The notes under the pieces are model-generated. The model searched no databases. It saw nothing but the letters and a program-made list of their open reading frames with translations, and was not told the origin of the DNA. The translations under genes and the position numbers were made by a program. Shown here piece after piece: positions 54,401 through 64,000 of a stretch of DNA of 64,000 nt. The stretch comes from Acanthaster planci (Eukaryota; Echinodermata; Asteroidea; Valvatida; Acanthasteridae). How positions within the stretch are numbered: position 1 is the first letter of the stretch; each line of letters opens with the position of its first letter. Where the stretch lies: contig NW_019091527.1 in NCBI RefSeq assembly GCF_001949145.1, positions 7,732 through 71,731 on the forward strand, in the 5' to 3' direction.

Positions 54401-57151
54401 TGTCAAGTTTTGAGATCGTTGGTCCCAGTCCAGTCAGCGTGGTGTTGGTACGTGTGTTCCTACCTGAGAAACTTTGTCATCGCTCAAACCATGAAGAAAT
54501 GATCCCTTCAAACGTCTAATGTCTTGAGTATAATATCAGCATATTGGTACCAGGTTTCGGGTCAGCATAAACAACTCAGTGACCCTATAAGCGTCAGCAC
54601 GACCCAGGTCAAAATTACGGAGAGTATCCACCAATACCTTTGACTGTACGACACTTTCCCATTCGGCTGGACTCGCATCAGCTTGTTTGGTTGTGTCACC
54701 ATGTGCACCCTGGCGTTCTTCTCGTTCAGGAAATATATGTCTGGCAGCCAGATTCTCTCAATGCCTTTGCTTTGGAGGGCCAGACTACGGTTGCCGTGGA
54801 AGGCCAACCGTCTGTCCTGCCAAAACAGCCGCAGATAGACGGTCGCTGTCCAATCCTGAAAGAAAAACAATTGAAGAAAAATCATTTTAAAAATCTTCGA
54901 AACTCACTGAATTCCGTGGAAAACCGTCACGAGAAACTTATTAAAACGAGCGCTCCGCCATCGAAGTAGTAAACTTTACTGAACACCAGTGACGTAATGT
55001 TGGAGGGGAGCTCACAGGGAACGACCACCCCCCCCCCGAACTGTTGATAAATATCTTCAAGCTACAGTTTCTCAGTTTTGAGGGACACTAGGATAACAAG
55101 TGTACACCCCTGGTGCCCCCGTCAAATTTTACCCGACACAATTTGTCATGCAGACAAATCCGATTAGACACTGTCACCGCGGTGGCGCCATACTCCCACG
55201 AACATTCTTCAGCTCGGCACGCACGTGCATCGGCAAAACGTGACATCCCTCATTTGTTGAAAAGAGCCAGGTTGGTGGGGAGTAATCATTATCTTCGTAG
55301 CGACGCGACCGCGACGCTTGCATTTCGCAGGCGTTTGTGAACCAGCGAATGGCAGTTCCCACCACTGATCTCCATCATAGAGGAGACCTATTGATCTCCA
55401 CTATCAATATTACCACTACAGGAGCCTGCGTTGCTCGAAAAATAGCGCCCTCTCTTGGTCCAGGTCGGGGCACAAATTACTGAAAAAGTAACATGCAGTG
55501 GTGATCGTGAGCATGGATATCACATTGTCATATATCTACCCCCAAACCTCAAACCAGCATATTTTAGTTATATACTTCTGGCAAATACCAATGGAATTTT
55601 TGACGTTTAAATCAGAGGGGTATATGTCGATTATTCCTGCACGATCCTGGTTCTCCAGTTTTCTTTCAAAACTGTTCAAAACGCATAGGCAGGGGTAGGC
55701 AAGGTACTCGGCATTAACAGATTAGCACCAGAAAGTTGCGCTCTCTTAGATTAATAAAAACAAACGTGTGTAGTCGTTCCTAATGAGGGACATCCACTCC
55801 CCGATCAGCTTGTGGGATTCAATATCCAAAACGCAAGGAAAAGTTTTGACGTTTACTTCTTTCTTTATTAAACTTCCTATGACTTACCATTGTCGATTCC
55901 CTGATGCCATCCACGCTTTCGATGTAGATTTGAACCAGTATTCGCAATGGGAGATCTACAGGTAAAGATGATCTGATGTGCATTAAACGAATATCAAAGT
56001 GAAATAGAAACAATACCGAGGGCTTCGAGTCGTTTTCTTTTAACACGTCCCATTCTACCGGCCCTCTACCCAAAATCTGAATACTGTTGTTCAGCCTTGA
56101 AATCATTGTTTATTCCATTCCAGTTTCTCTGAATGTGTATTTCAGGGATTTTGCTCCAGTTTAATGACATCTTAATAAGCTAGGCACATCCGTGTCTTAC
56201 TTTCATCTGGTTCCTGTAGACCCGCAGAGTTTTCCGCTATTGGAATAAAAGAACAACATAAAATGTACCGCTTAAAGCAAAAAACAAAACACACCTATAA
56301 GGAATGACTTAATTTTTAAGCAAAGCCAAATACACGTAACGAATAACTTAAATTACGACCGTCTTGTTAGAAACGCCTATATTGTGCGATCTACATATTT
56401 CCAGACTTTGGTCATCTTCAAAGAAGGAGGTTGATTCTTAATTTTGTTCGCAAGTCAGGTTTCTAACTGCACTTCTGTGGTAATCATCCACCCTCTGCCC
56501 ACCAGAAATTTTGGTTTTGGCCCCGTCGGATATATCAGTAGAAATGGGCCATACGTTGTCTTCCATGTACCCCAATACGTCTTTAAGTAATTGTAAACAC
56601 CAGACGCGTTTCAGTAGACCGATTGCGCCAGCTAAGTCATATGACCTATAGTGGGTATTGAATGTCAACTAACGTAGCGTCCACTCAAAGCAGAGTGTTT
56701 GATAAGTTTCATGTCCCAAAATTAAAGTCGACGATTGATACCGTACTGGGACTACTGGTGTGTTGGGTACTACACCGGCTGTATTGCTTGTAAACAAAAC
56801 TAAAACAAACACGTTGCTGTGGGTATACCCACTATAGGTCACGTGATTTAGCGGACGCAATCGGTCTATTCCATTATGTCTCCTGCCCGTGCATATTTCT
56901 GCCGTCCTTTCTCCCTTTTTGGTGTTATTAATATACATAACTTATATTTCTCTGTGCCTCCTAACCTTCACCATAAGGTACTTGAATACGTTTCATTCAC
57001 ATTAAAATGACGACATGCAGCACAGGCATCCCCAGACCATAGAGCAAGGAACAGCCCAGACTAACCTACGCCGTCTGGTCGAACGCGGTTATCGTAGCCC
57101 CTTAGAATGCTATCCAGCACTGCTGTCACATTCATGCTGGCGCTGGCGAGG
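48446..57151 (-). CDS. Cys-loop ligand-gated anion channel subunit, receptor B (tandem paralogue of A)
   Basis: Eight minus-strand exons: 57151-57066, 55955-55888, 54855-54638, 54131-54049, 53470-53339, 52555-52326, 50451-50362, 48640-48446. Their lengths (86, 68, 218, 83, 132, 230, 90, 195) equal those of receptor A exon for exon except the last, and phases agree. About 367 residues are recovered; the signal-peptide exon is missing and may lie in the N gap at 57475 or further right. Features: WQDRRL, WLPDIYFLNEKNARVH, a Cys-loop CNMNLQKFPMDSQDC with 13 residues between cysteines, PAR before M2, M2 GITTVLTVTTMTAG, M3 FVFFSLLEYG, a short M3-M4 loop, and M4 CYWIIFLTM at the very C-terminus. The glycine-receptor second disulphide is absent. 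Anion selectivity is inferred from the PAR motif. It could assemble with A or alone; the ligand is unknown. Confidence 0.94.
48965..49863. mobile_element. Inverted-repeat element with tRNA-like B box, copy 2
   Basis: Begins CAGTGGATATCATTAGCCGTC and ends in the reverse complement of CAATGGGTATTTAACTGGC. Blocks shared with copy 1 include CAGGAAAAGAAAATGTCACA and TCGTGTATAGGTCTCAAAG. On the minus strand at about 49301-49316 the palindrome CTGGGTTCGAACCCAG contains a perfect B-box core (GGTTCGAAC). It is longer than copy 1, so one has an insertion or the other a deletion. It lies in the last intron of receptor B. Confidence 0.65.
50845..51417. mobile_element. MITE-like element with TTAA ends
   Basis: Terminal inverted repeats TTAAAGGGTAGCTGCAAT (50845-50862) and the reverse complement of 51400-51417 (TTAAAGTGTAGCTGCAAT) agree at 17 of 18 positions, and both ends begin with TTAA, the target used by piggyBac-type transposases. 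The 573-base element has no transposase. A relative ends at 27510. It lies in a receptor B intron. Confidence 0.7.
56613..56870. repeat. Inverted repeat with 45-base arms
   Basis: The arms 56613-56657 and 56826-56870 agree at about 39 of 45 positions when one is reverse-complemented, with a shared core TGACCTATAGTGGGTA. The 168-base interior is non-coding. A MITE-like origin is likely. It lies in a receptor B intron. Confidence 0.75.
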
Positions 57152-57474
57152 CTGAGTGGACAAATAATGACAACAATTATTTTTACAAAAATGGGGATTT
57201 GGTCGGTCAATGAACTTGAAATGTCAGCGTGCTAGAGCCTTGAGCGACCTTCAGCAAACTGAACAACTGTCTTGTTACGTTGAAATTATTACAACTGTTT
57301 GTCATGTAGGTCGTTAAGGGGAGAAAAGGGAGCCTCGTTATCCAATCCACTTACGCTAAGCATGCATAGAACACAGATTTATAGTCTTGTGCTTGGTCCA
57401 CGAGATAAGCGCACGTCGTCAATCGTTCCAAAATCTGCCACTAGTTGGATGTGTTATGAAAGTGGGAAACGTAC

Positions 57475-57688
57475 NNNNNNNNNNNNNNNNNNNNNNNNNN
57501 NNNNNNNNNNNNNNNNNNNNNNNNNNNNNNNNNNNNNNNNNNNNNNNNNNNNNNNNNNNNNNNNNNNNNNNNNNNNNNNNNNNNNNNNNNNNNNNNNNNN
57601 NNNNNNNNNNNNNNNNNNNNNNNNNNNNNNNNNNNNNNNNNNNNNNNNNNNNNNNNNNNNNNNNNNNNNNNNNNNNNNNNNNNNNNNN
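57475..57688. other. Assembly gap (214 N)
   Basis: Unknown bases shortly upstream of the first recovered exon of receptor B on the minus strand. The missing signal-peptide exon could lie here. Confidence 0.97.
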
Positions 57689-60600
57689 TATACGTCCGTG
57701 ACTGAGAGTCTCTGAAGATTAAAGGACGCAGGTCAATAGGATATTGGTATTGGCCCTTGCCCATGCGTGAACCTAGTTCCAGAGAGAGTAACCGGTAGGG
57801 ATGGGTAATGTCTGTGGTCGTGGTAATCGACAAGAAATAAAAGCTGTTATGAGCATCTTATTAAACACGTGTTGTGTGGATGTTTGAAACAAACTCCTAC
57901 ATTTTGTAAGACTAATGAAGTTCGAGCGTGTAAAACATAATCAGTCGCGTAGCCGGAGCGCTGCAAAGTCACAGAATGCACGGTATGGTGACAATAACCT
58001 TCATCTAAATCTCCCAGAACCTTTAGGCCTCGAAGTTTTTCCTGTTCTCTTCACGATGGCCACAAGTATGGTAAGTTAAGCATATTAATGTTAAGTATTG
58101 CGTCAAGTTGAGTATGCTTTCAAGACTGAATTTTTCCACTTATAAGCGATACATTCCCTTTACTTCAACAGCTGTGTCTGTCGCTCGAACTAAACATAAT
58201 GGCTAATGAAATTCCATCAAAATGTCACGAAGTCAAGACGGCTGAACTTTTAGGAATTCTCGCTCTAAGCCCCATCATTATGTCGGCTATAATTGGAGAA
58301 GACAAATGTAGTCAACGCCCAACCTATAATGCAATATTTAAGGGGACCGTGGAGTGAACTGAGGAACACGTTTTGTGTAACTTTCTGACCGCTTAAAATG
58401 CAAAAAAATTATCTGAAATTTCTGAGGTGACTCTGAAAAATTCTTGTTCATAATATTCCTCACTCAGAGGCCACTCTGTTTTCTCATGAGCAAACTTAAC
58501 AAAGTTAGAAAACCTGAGAGAAAATGATCAGCAAAGTCACACCCCTGTACATTTCCAATGGCCGACTCACACTTCTTGCCGCCAAGGTCATTTTCGGGCA
58601 TGCGTCCATAATTATGAATTTATTAGTGAAGAGTTTCCATTGCATTAACAAATTCCATTAATTAACTGGGTCCAATAAGCAAGCCTTTGTCATTTTGCAT
58701 TTTAAATTATCATTTCGCTCTATTTCTTTTCTTCTGTGAGACTTTTAGCTCATAGGAATACGAATACCGCTGGATTGGTCTAAAAACGTACAAGAATGAA
58801 TTTGACCTAACCGCAGTCTCACTTTATCAAAGTTATTCTTTAAGTGCAGTGCAATTTTTCAGATACCTTATGGTATCTTTATAAAAGCCAAAACAATTCC
58901 CTTACTGCCAATCTTCATGCCGAGAGGTCAGGAAACTGCACCCATTACCTGCGGATTGCAAATGGCCTATCGACTGCTCAGGTTGGGCATGTTCGACTGA
59001 AATCGTCGCTGCCTTGCCCGATGATGATTCAAGACGTAGTCCAAGCCATCAAAACCTATGTATTTTGAGAATGTACTTAAGAGAGGTGCATTAGTCACGC
59101 ACTCTTCTTGACCTATACCAAGCACTATTAACGGGAATCGATTTGGGGGGGGGGTCTAATTAGGGAAGGTTTCATTTAGAGAAAGTATTGCGTGCTTGTC
59201 TTCTAATGACTGGTGTAAATGTGCCCAACCTTGAAGACACCGCCGCATAGACTTGCAAGAATTGAGTATTTTGGTTTGGTGGTTAAAAATGTACTCACTC
59301 TCTCAGCTCGCCTGATAGCTGAAATTAGGACACGTCCCAAGGTTGTTCCTATTTTAAGCACCTGGTGTTATGTGCACTTTTTGCAAAGAAAAGAGTCATT
59401 AATCACTAATTAATTGCTGATTAATTTGGTAAGAGCCTTGGGTGCCTCTTTGTATGGAAGGTAGACTGGATGACAAGTCGTTCGAGAGTCATGAACCTTC
59501 TTATATTCTGAACTACCATTTTTGAAGCATTTCCTCGTGTTTGTATGAATAATAACGAAGCAAACGCTTTTACTTAAGTGCAATTGCTAAAAATGAGTAG
59601 GTTCTACAGAATTGGAGTATTTAATTGGCATTTTTCAAGACTGGGTCAGGGCAAGCTTGAAAACAAGGAGCATTTACTAATGTTCAAAATGGCAGCGTTC
59701 ATGAATGTCATTCGACAGGAAGGCTGTATGCCTTTAGGAGGGAATCTCAAAAAACCAGATACAGGCACTTGTACCGATTTGAGAGCGGCAGAGCAATCTT
59801 CTTCATCAAAGTTTTTTGCGAGCAAAATTACTGCCATCGTGCTTATCCGCCATGGTGAGGTCTCAAGATACAGCGCTGTGCTGCACTGTGTGCGTCTCTA
59901 CGTGCAGACAACGGAAGCCCTATTGTGCAAAACCACTCAGCCGTGCTGTCTGCCAATAGTGTAAAGCGTTTGCTTATACATGTAATATACTAGTAGATGC
60001 CGAATAGCAAAAGAAACATTTTAATTGATCATACAAATTCAAGCATCCGCTTATTCTTAATGGTTTTCCTTCTCAGTAAATACTTTTGCTGTTTGCTTGA
60101 ACTTCGTAGCATTTGCTACTTGTTATTCATACGACCCAATAGCGAAGCACTATGCAAATGCCAGGATTCATCTATTATTCCATCTGGGCAAATTTGTAGA
60201 TCTGGCAACATTTAACATCAATACACTCAGCTAGATCAATTGTGAAGAGGAAAAAACTGTTTTTTCTGTCAAACCTGTTGGCAAGTTGACGCATTGATCC
60301 TTGCCGTTGAGGGGGGCACCCTTAAAGCTTATCCCAGTATCTCAGTGGAGCGTTCTGCCCATAACTCTATCTTCTTGGACTTCATTTTGAAATGTTGGGT
60401 TTTATTATACAAAAAATGATCAATGACATACAATTAAATGAGTTTCGTCGAGTATACTGTATCCATTCCATAGTGGCAGACACAGTCATGCTGTACAAGG
60501 TCGCCTATCCACTCTGAAGTCTCAACCAAACAGGACGTTTGCACAGAATCCGCTTGCGATTCTGATAACTGAACTGTATTTATCAGTTACCGACTTTGCG

Positions 60601-62349
60601 CCAAGTCTTAGTGCAAGACGGCCCGCCTTCTGGGGAGCTCGTGGCAATTCAGGATAGCCCGGCATGATACCTTTACTTCGGCAACCATGGCAATGTTTAA
60701 CGCAGTACCGTACGCGTTGAAATTCCCGCTGTGCCAGTCTGTGTAAAACGATAAAGGAAAACATGGCTCCAAGACAGTTGATACACGCACGGTCGGCACT
60801 CAAACTGTCCATTCCCCGGCCTTTTGTGGTTTTCTTGCTGATAAGAACTTCCATTCATGCATAACACAAACAGCAATGTCTTCAGAGTGAACAAGGGATT
60901 TAGCGTTATACCTGCCTTAGCACGAGCGCAGTCTCTGGTACCGAGTTGGAAAAAACGTTCAGAGGAAAAAAAACGGGTGGCCATTAACATATCCGGGCTA
61001 TGGAGATCGAATGAAAAATTCATCTTATGGAGTGGATGAGGGGTTATTTGACGTTAACCTTGTAAGGCGAAATTGATGACCTACACCAGCCGAAATTCAA
61101 TGCAAATGGCATACGTTTGCTGTAATTGCAGAGGACACCTCATGCTTTCCCGCCAACCGTGAAAAATGAAGATCCTGACGGCACTCCTAGCTTAGCAAAT
61201 ACAACCAGAAAAATAGTCGGGCCCCCACACGTGTACACCTTTTCTCTCTGACCTTCTTCGCCGCCAGTATTTGCCCCTTTCTACAGTATTTTACCTTGGT
61301 TTAACTTTCAACGCACTACAGATTTGATATCGGCATGCGTTTGATGCATATGGAAATCGGTAGCCACGCTGAGTTTTACCGAGGACATTACTCCCTAAAT
61401 ATTGTTGAATAGATTCCGCAACAGCAGGCCTATTAACGCATTATTCTGTTATTTCTGGGCCAGGTGGGTATACGATATGGACATACATAGTAGAAGTTAT
61501 TTCTCCATAGCCTCCCGATGGAGGGGTCACCACCACCAAAGCAATATTACGAGTATTTCGCCCTTTGCTGGTAATGGTCCATAGATGGAACGAACCGTCC
61601 ACACGTTTGACATCCATCGGCCAAATGTGGTGTTCAGCTTCCATCAAACGTCTCAAAGATCGCTGTCACGGAAGGTATTACCAAAAGATGTCTCGCAGGA
61701 AGAGGGGTAGGTACAGTTCGTCGCTGACTATACAGCCTACACTGTCACCTGAAGAGTGATGTAAACCAGGGCGAGTATATTGTGCCCTTCAAAGCAGTGC
61801 ACTTTTGAAAGCTGTACTGCGCTCAACAGTCAACGTACTATTATCGTGTTTACAACATGAGGCAACTCAATTTGTTCGGAATGTTGCTCGCTGGGTTATA
61901 CCAAAGGTCACTGTCCGACATATGCAGCGTGCCACCAACATTAACCATGATTAAGCTGATGCTCACATTACGATATCTCTTTGTAATATAACATCTCTGC
62001 TTCAACGTATGTGAACTTTAAATTTTAGACCTTATTAAGGGCCGCATGGTAATTATTCTGCATCAGTCTGACCGTGAACGAAAAGCACACTTGATAAAGC
62101 TTCAACAATACACATTTAAGTGCGGACAATTTTTAAGGGTCGATGGGTAATATTTGAGATGTTCTGAGGAGATGTTTTTATTACATGTATCAACCTAATT
62201 TGTTTTCTCTTCTGTGACGTCGGTTGTTTATTTCTGGTATAATATAGTCCATGAACCTGTGGCAGCCAATATGTATGCATAAGAGGTATAATTTTTCCTG
62301 TACATTTTCACAGTGCTTCATTGGCAGCACTGGCGCCAGTAGCTCACCG

Positions 62350-63090
62350 TCAATGGTTTACAGTAATTTTTAACGGTAAATCGCCGTCATTTATTAGACA
62401 GCAATTATCGTAAAATTAACAGTAACTTATCTCAATTAATTACATTAATTTCATGTAGACGTTAGACACAGCAAGTTACTGTTTGCATTGATTACGGGCT
62501 CATTCTAAATGTGTATTTAAGTGTAAGTGATAAGGGATTCTCAAATTCATCTTAATTTTAAGGCCAACTGGTATAAATTATTATGTATATGATACACAAA
62601 CCTTGTATTTGAAGCCTTGATGGCGGCAGAACTCCATTTACATTCATAACGCGCACTGACGTGGTATCTGTGTGCATTGTCTAGCTCCCAAGTGCAAACA
62701 TGGTTGAAACATGAACAGGTAAGACTTTCATCTTTCACGTTCGATTTATCGTTTCAGGCAATGGTTTGCATTTACGTGTAAAACTACATTCAAAAAGCAC
62801 AAACATTTGTCAAACTAATGTCAAATACTTGCCGGTAAAAAATGGAAAACCACAAAATTACTTGGCAGAAGCAGCAACGCCCCATTTGTGTCAATATGCA
62901 AATTGAGGTCAAAGCTTGTACAGTAAATCATTACTATTAAATATACAGTATTATACTGCATTCACAAAAGCACAAAAGATGCGTGTAACAAACACGTTTG
63001 TTTCCTGCAAACTTTGTTTACAGTAGCTTAATGTTGCAAAAAATACAGTACAAATATACTACTCATTTAACGTTGTACCTTTACAGTGAT
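62350..63090. repeat. ACAGTA-rich AT-rich repeat region
   Basis: The word ACAGTA or its complement recurs at about 62358, 62418, 62478, 62927, 62945, 63020 and 63044, in sequence of the AATTTTTAACGGTAAAT type. It looks like remnants of a small AT-rich transposable element family; no ends are defined. Confidence 0.4.
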
Positions 63091-64000
63091 ATCCATTCCG
63101 TTGGTTTGGGTTGGTTTATTTCATTGTAATGAAATATCTTTCTGGTAAATAAACAACCCATCACCCTGCGCCTGTTCCAGATCTATTGTTGGTACATACA
63201 TGTACAATTTAATTAACATGCATGGCTTCTCAACAATCTGACCACAGATTAACAATCTGACAGTGCCTTTAAGTCCTCCTAACCTACCTCAAATGACGCT
63301 CTGCTGTCTGCTTCCTAAGCCACTTTTTTAAATGACCGGTATTCATCCATACAAGCTCTTTTGGATGTAATAAGTGGGGTTTGGTAACAAGCAAAATTCA
63401 CAGGTAGCTTACCTGATCGATGCTGCCACTGTCAGCAATAAAACAATGCACGGTTGCACGCCGCAGCTCCTTGTAGGCCTAAACCTCCAGCTTTTCGTTG
63501 TCATCTTGACGCATCGACCTCCAGTCTACTGATCGAAGGAGACTACGGATTGTGAGGCGAATCAAGTCTCCGTGTGCTGTCCTCGAGCCTCGATGCCAAC
63601 CACCGGTGTGCCGTTTTGTCGGCGTGTATTATTCCAAGGTCCTCACATACTGCTGTGTGTCACTGCAAAAGAGAAGCGCGCCAGCGGTGTAGTGACTTAT
63701 TTCGCTTTGTGTAGCCTACTCTCAAGTGCATTGCATGGTCGTGCTTTTTCACAGGGGTGGATATTTTTGCCCCTGTATGGGCGGAGGTGCGTGTCGCCTT
63801 CTCCAAATTTTGAGAGACACTGGATTGAAAAAAAATTAATTTTAAGTAAACTTTTCAGAAATTTATATAATTGGAATACCCTCTTCTGTCTGCAACATCG
63901 CGCACTTTCGTGAAAAAGGACAGCTTTTCGTTGAGTTGATTGACGCTGGTTAAGTTCAAGTCCCAGAAGGTAGCATGCAATGCGTGGGCTCCTGCACATT

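Larger units (their letters stand above)
57152..64000. other. Upstream region of receptor B, no gene recognised
   Basis: About 6.8 kb including the N gap. Open frames at 59578-59964 and 58844-59068 (plus) and 60697-61023 (minus) have no recognisable domain. A strong CAG|GTAAGC donor on the minus strand near 63412 could end a non-coding 5' exon of receptor B, but nothing else supports it. The rest is AT-rich. Confidence 0.45.

Noticed and set aside
59578-59964. A 128-codon plus-strand open frame.
   Set aside because: No motif or exon border that I can recognise, and its amino-acid composition gives no hint of a family.
60697-61023. Hydrophobic segment (FTLKTLLFVLCM) considered as the missing signal peptide of receptor B.
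   Set aside because: The segment is short, no suitable phase-2 donor follows, and the downstream frame is charged and unlike this family.
63400-63480. Possible 5' exon of receptor B ending at a CAG|GTAAGC donor on the minus strand.
   Set aside because: There is no ATG with a hydrophobic leader in the right phase; a good donor alone is weak evidence.

Overview
This is animal nuclear DNA. All five genes I can reconstruct are split into short exons with GT-AG introns (plus one GC-AG), the exon phases agree at every junction, and the spaces between are AT-rich and full of decayed repeats. The proteins look like those of an invertebrate deuterostome. A full-length axonemal SPAG16/PF20, a somatomedin-B Methuselah-type receptor, a tandem pair of anion-channel Cys-loop receptors and frequent TACATGTA-like words would fit an echinoderm such as a sea star. 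The taxon is an inference; the sequence does not fix it.

Layout. (1) 559-5576, plus strand: the 3' six exons of a cholinesterase-like carboxylesterase with Ser, Glu and His all present; its 5' exons lie before base 1. (2) 7409-10881, minus strand: a three-exon, 918-residue receptor with signal peptide, somatomedin-B-like domain, Cys-rich ectodomain and seven membrane segments. (3) 14231-25744, plus strand: all 15 coding exons of SPAG16 (621 aa), including a GC-AG intron. (4) 28754-41535, minus strand: a complete Cys-loop receptor subunit (402 aa, 9 coding exons). (5) 48446-57151, minus strand: a tandem paralogue whose eight recovered exons match the first gene in order and phase, and in length for all but the last; its signal-peptide exon was not found.

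The spaces and introns hold repeats: a decayed non-LTR reverse transcriptase remnant (about 12.34-12.90 kb), two copies of an element with terminal inverted repeats and a tRNA-like B box (14.7 and 49.0 kb), a TTAA-flanked element (50.8 kb, with a relative at 27 kb), three inverted-repeat structures (32.9, 37.4 and 56.6 kb), a decayed tRNA-like unit (21.2 kb), and two assembly gaps (20454-20515, 57475-57688).

The most interesting points are the receptor pair, whose M1-M2 exon is almost identical between copies while neighbouring exons have diverged (probable gene conversion); the two signal-peptide exons recovered by phase matching; and the paired Cys-rich modules in the receptor ectodomain. 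I saw no bacterial-type defence system, CRISPR array or new gene cluster.
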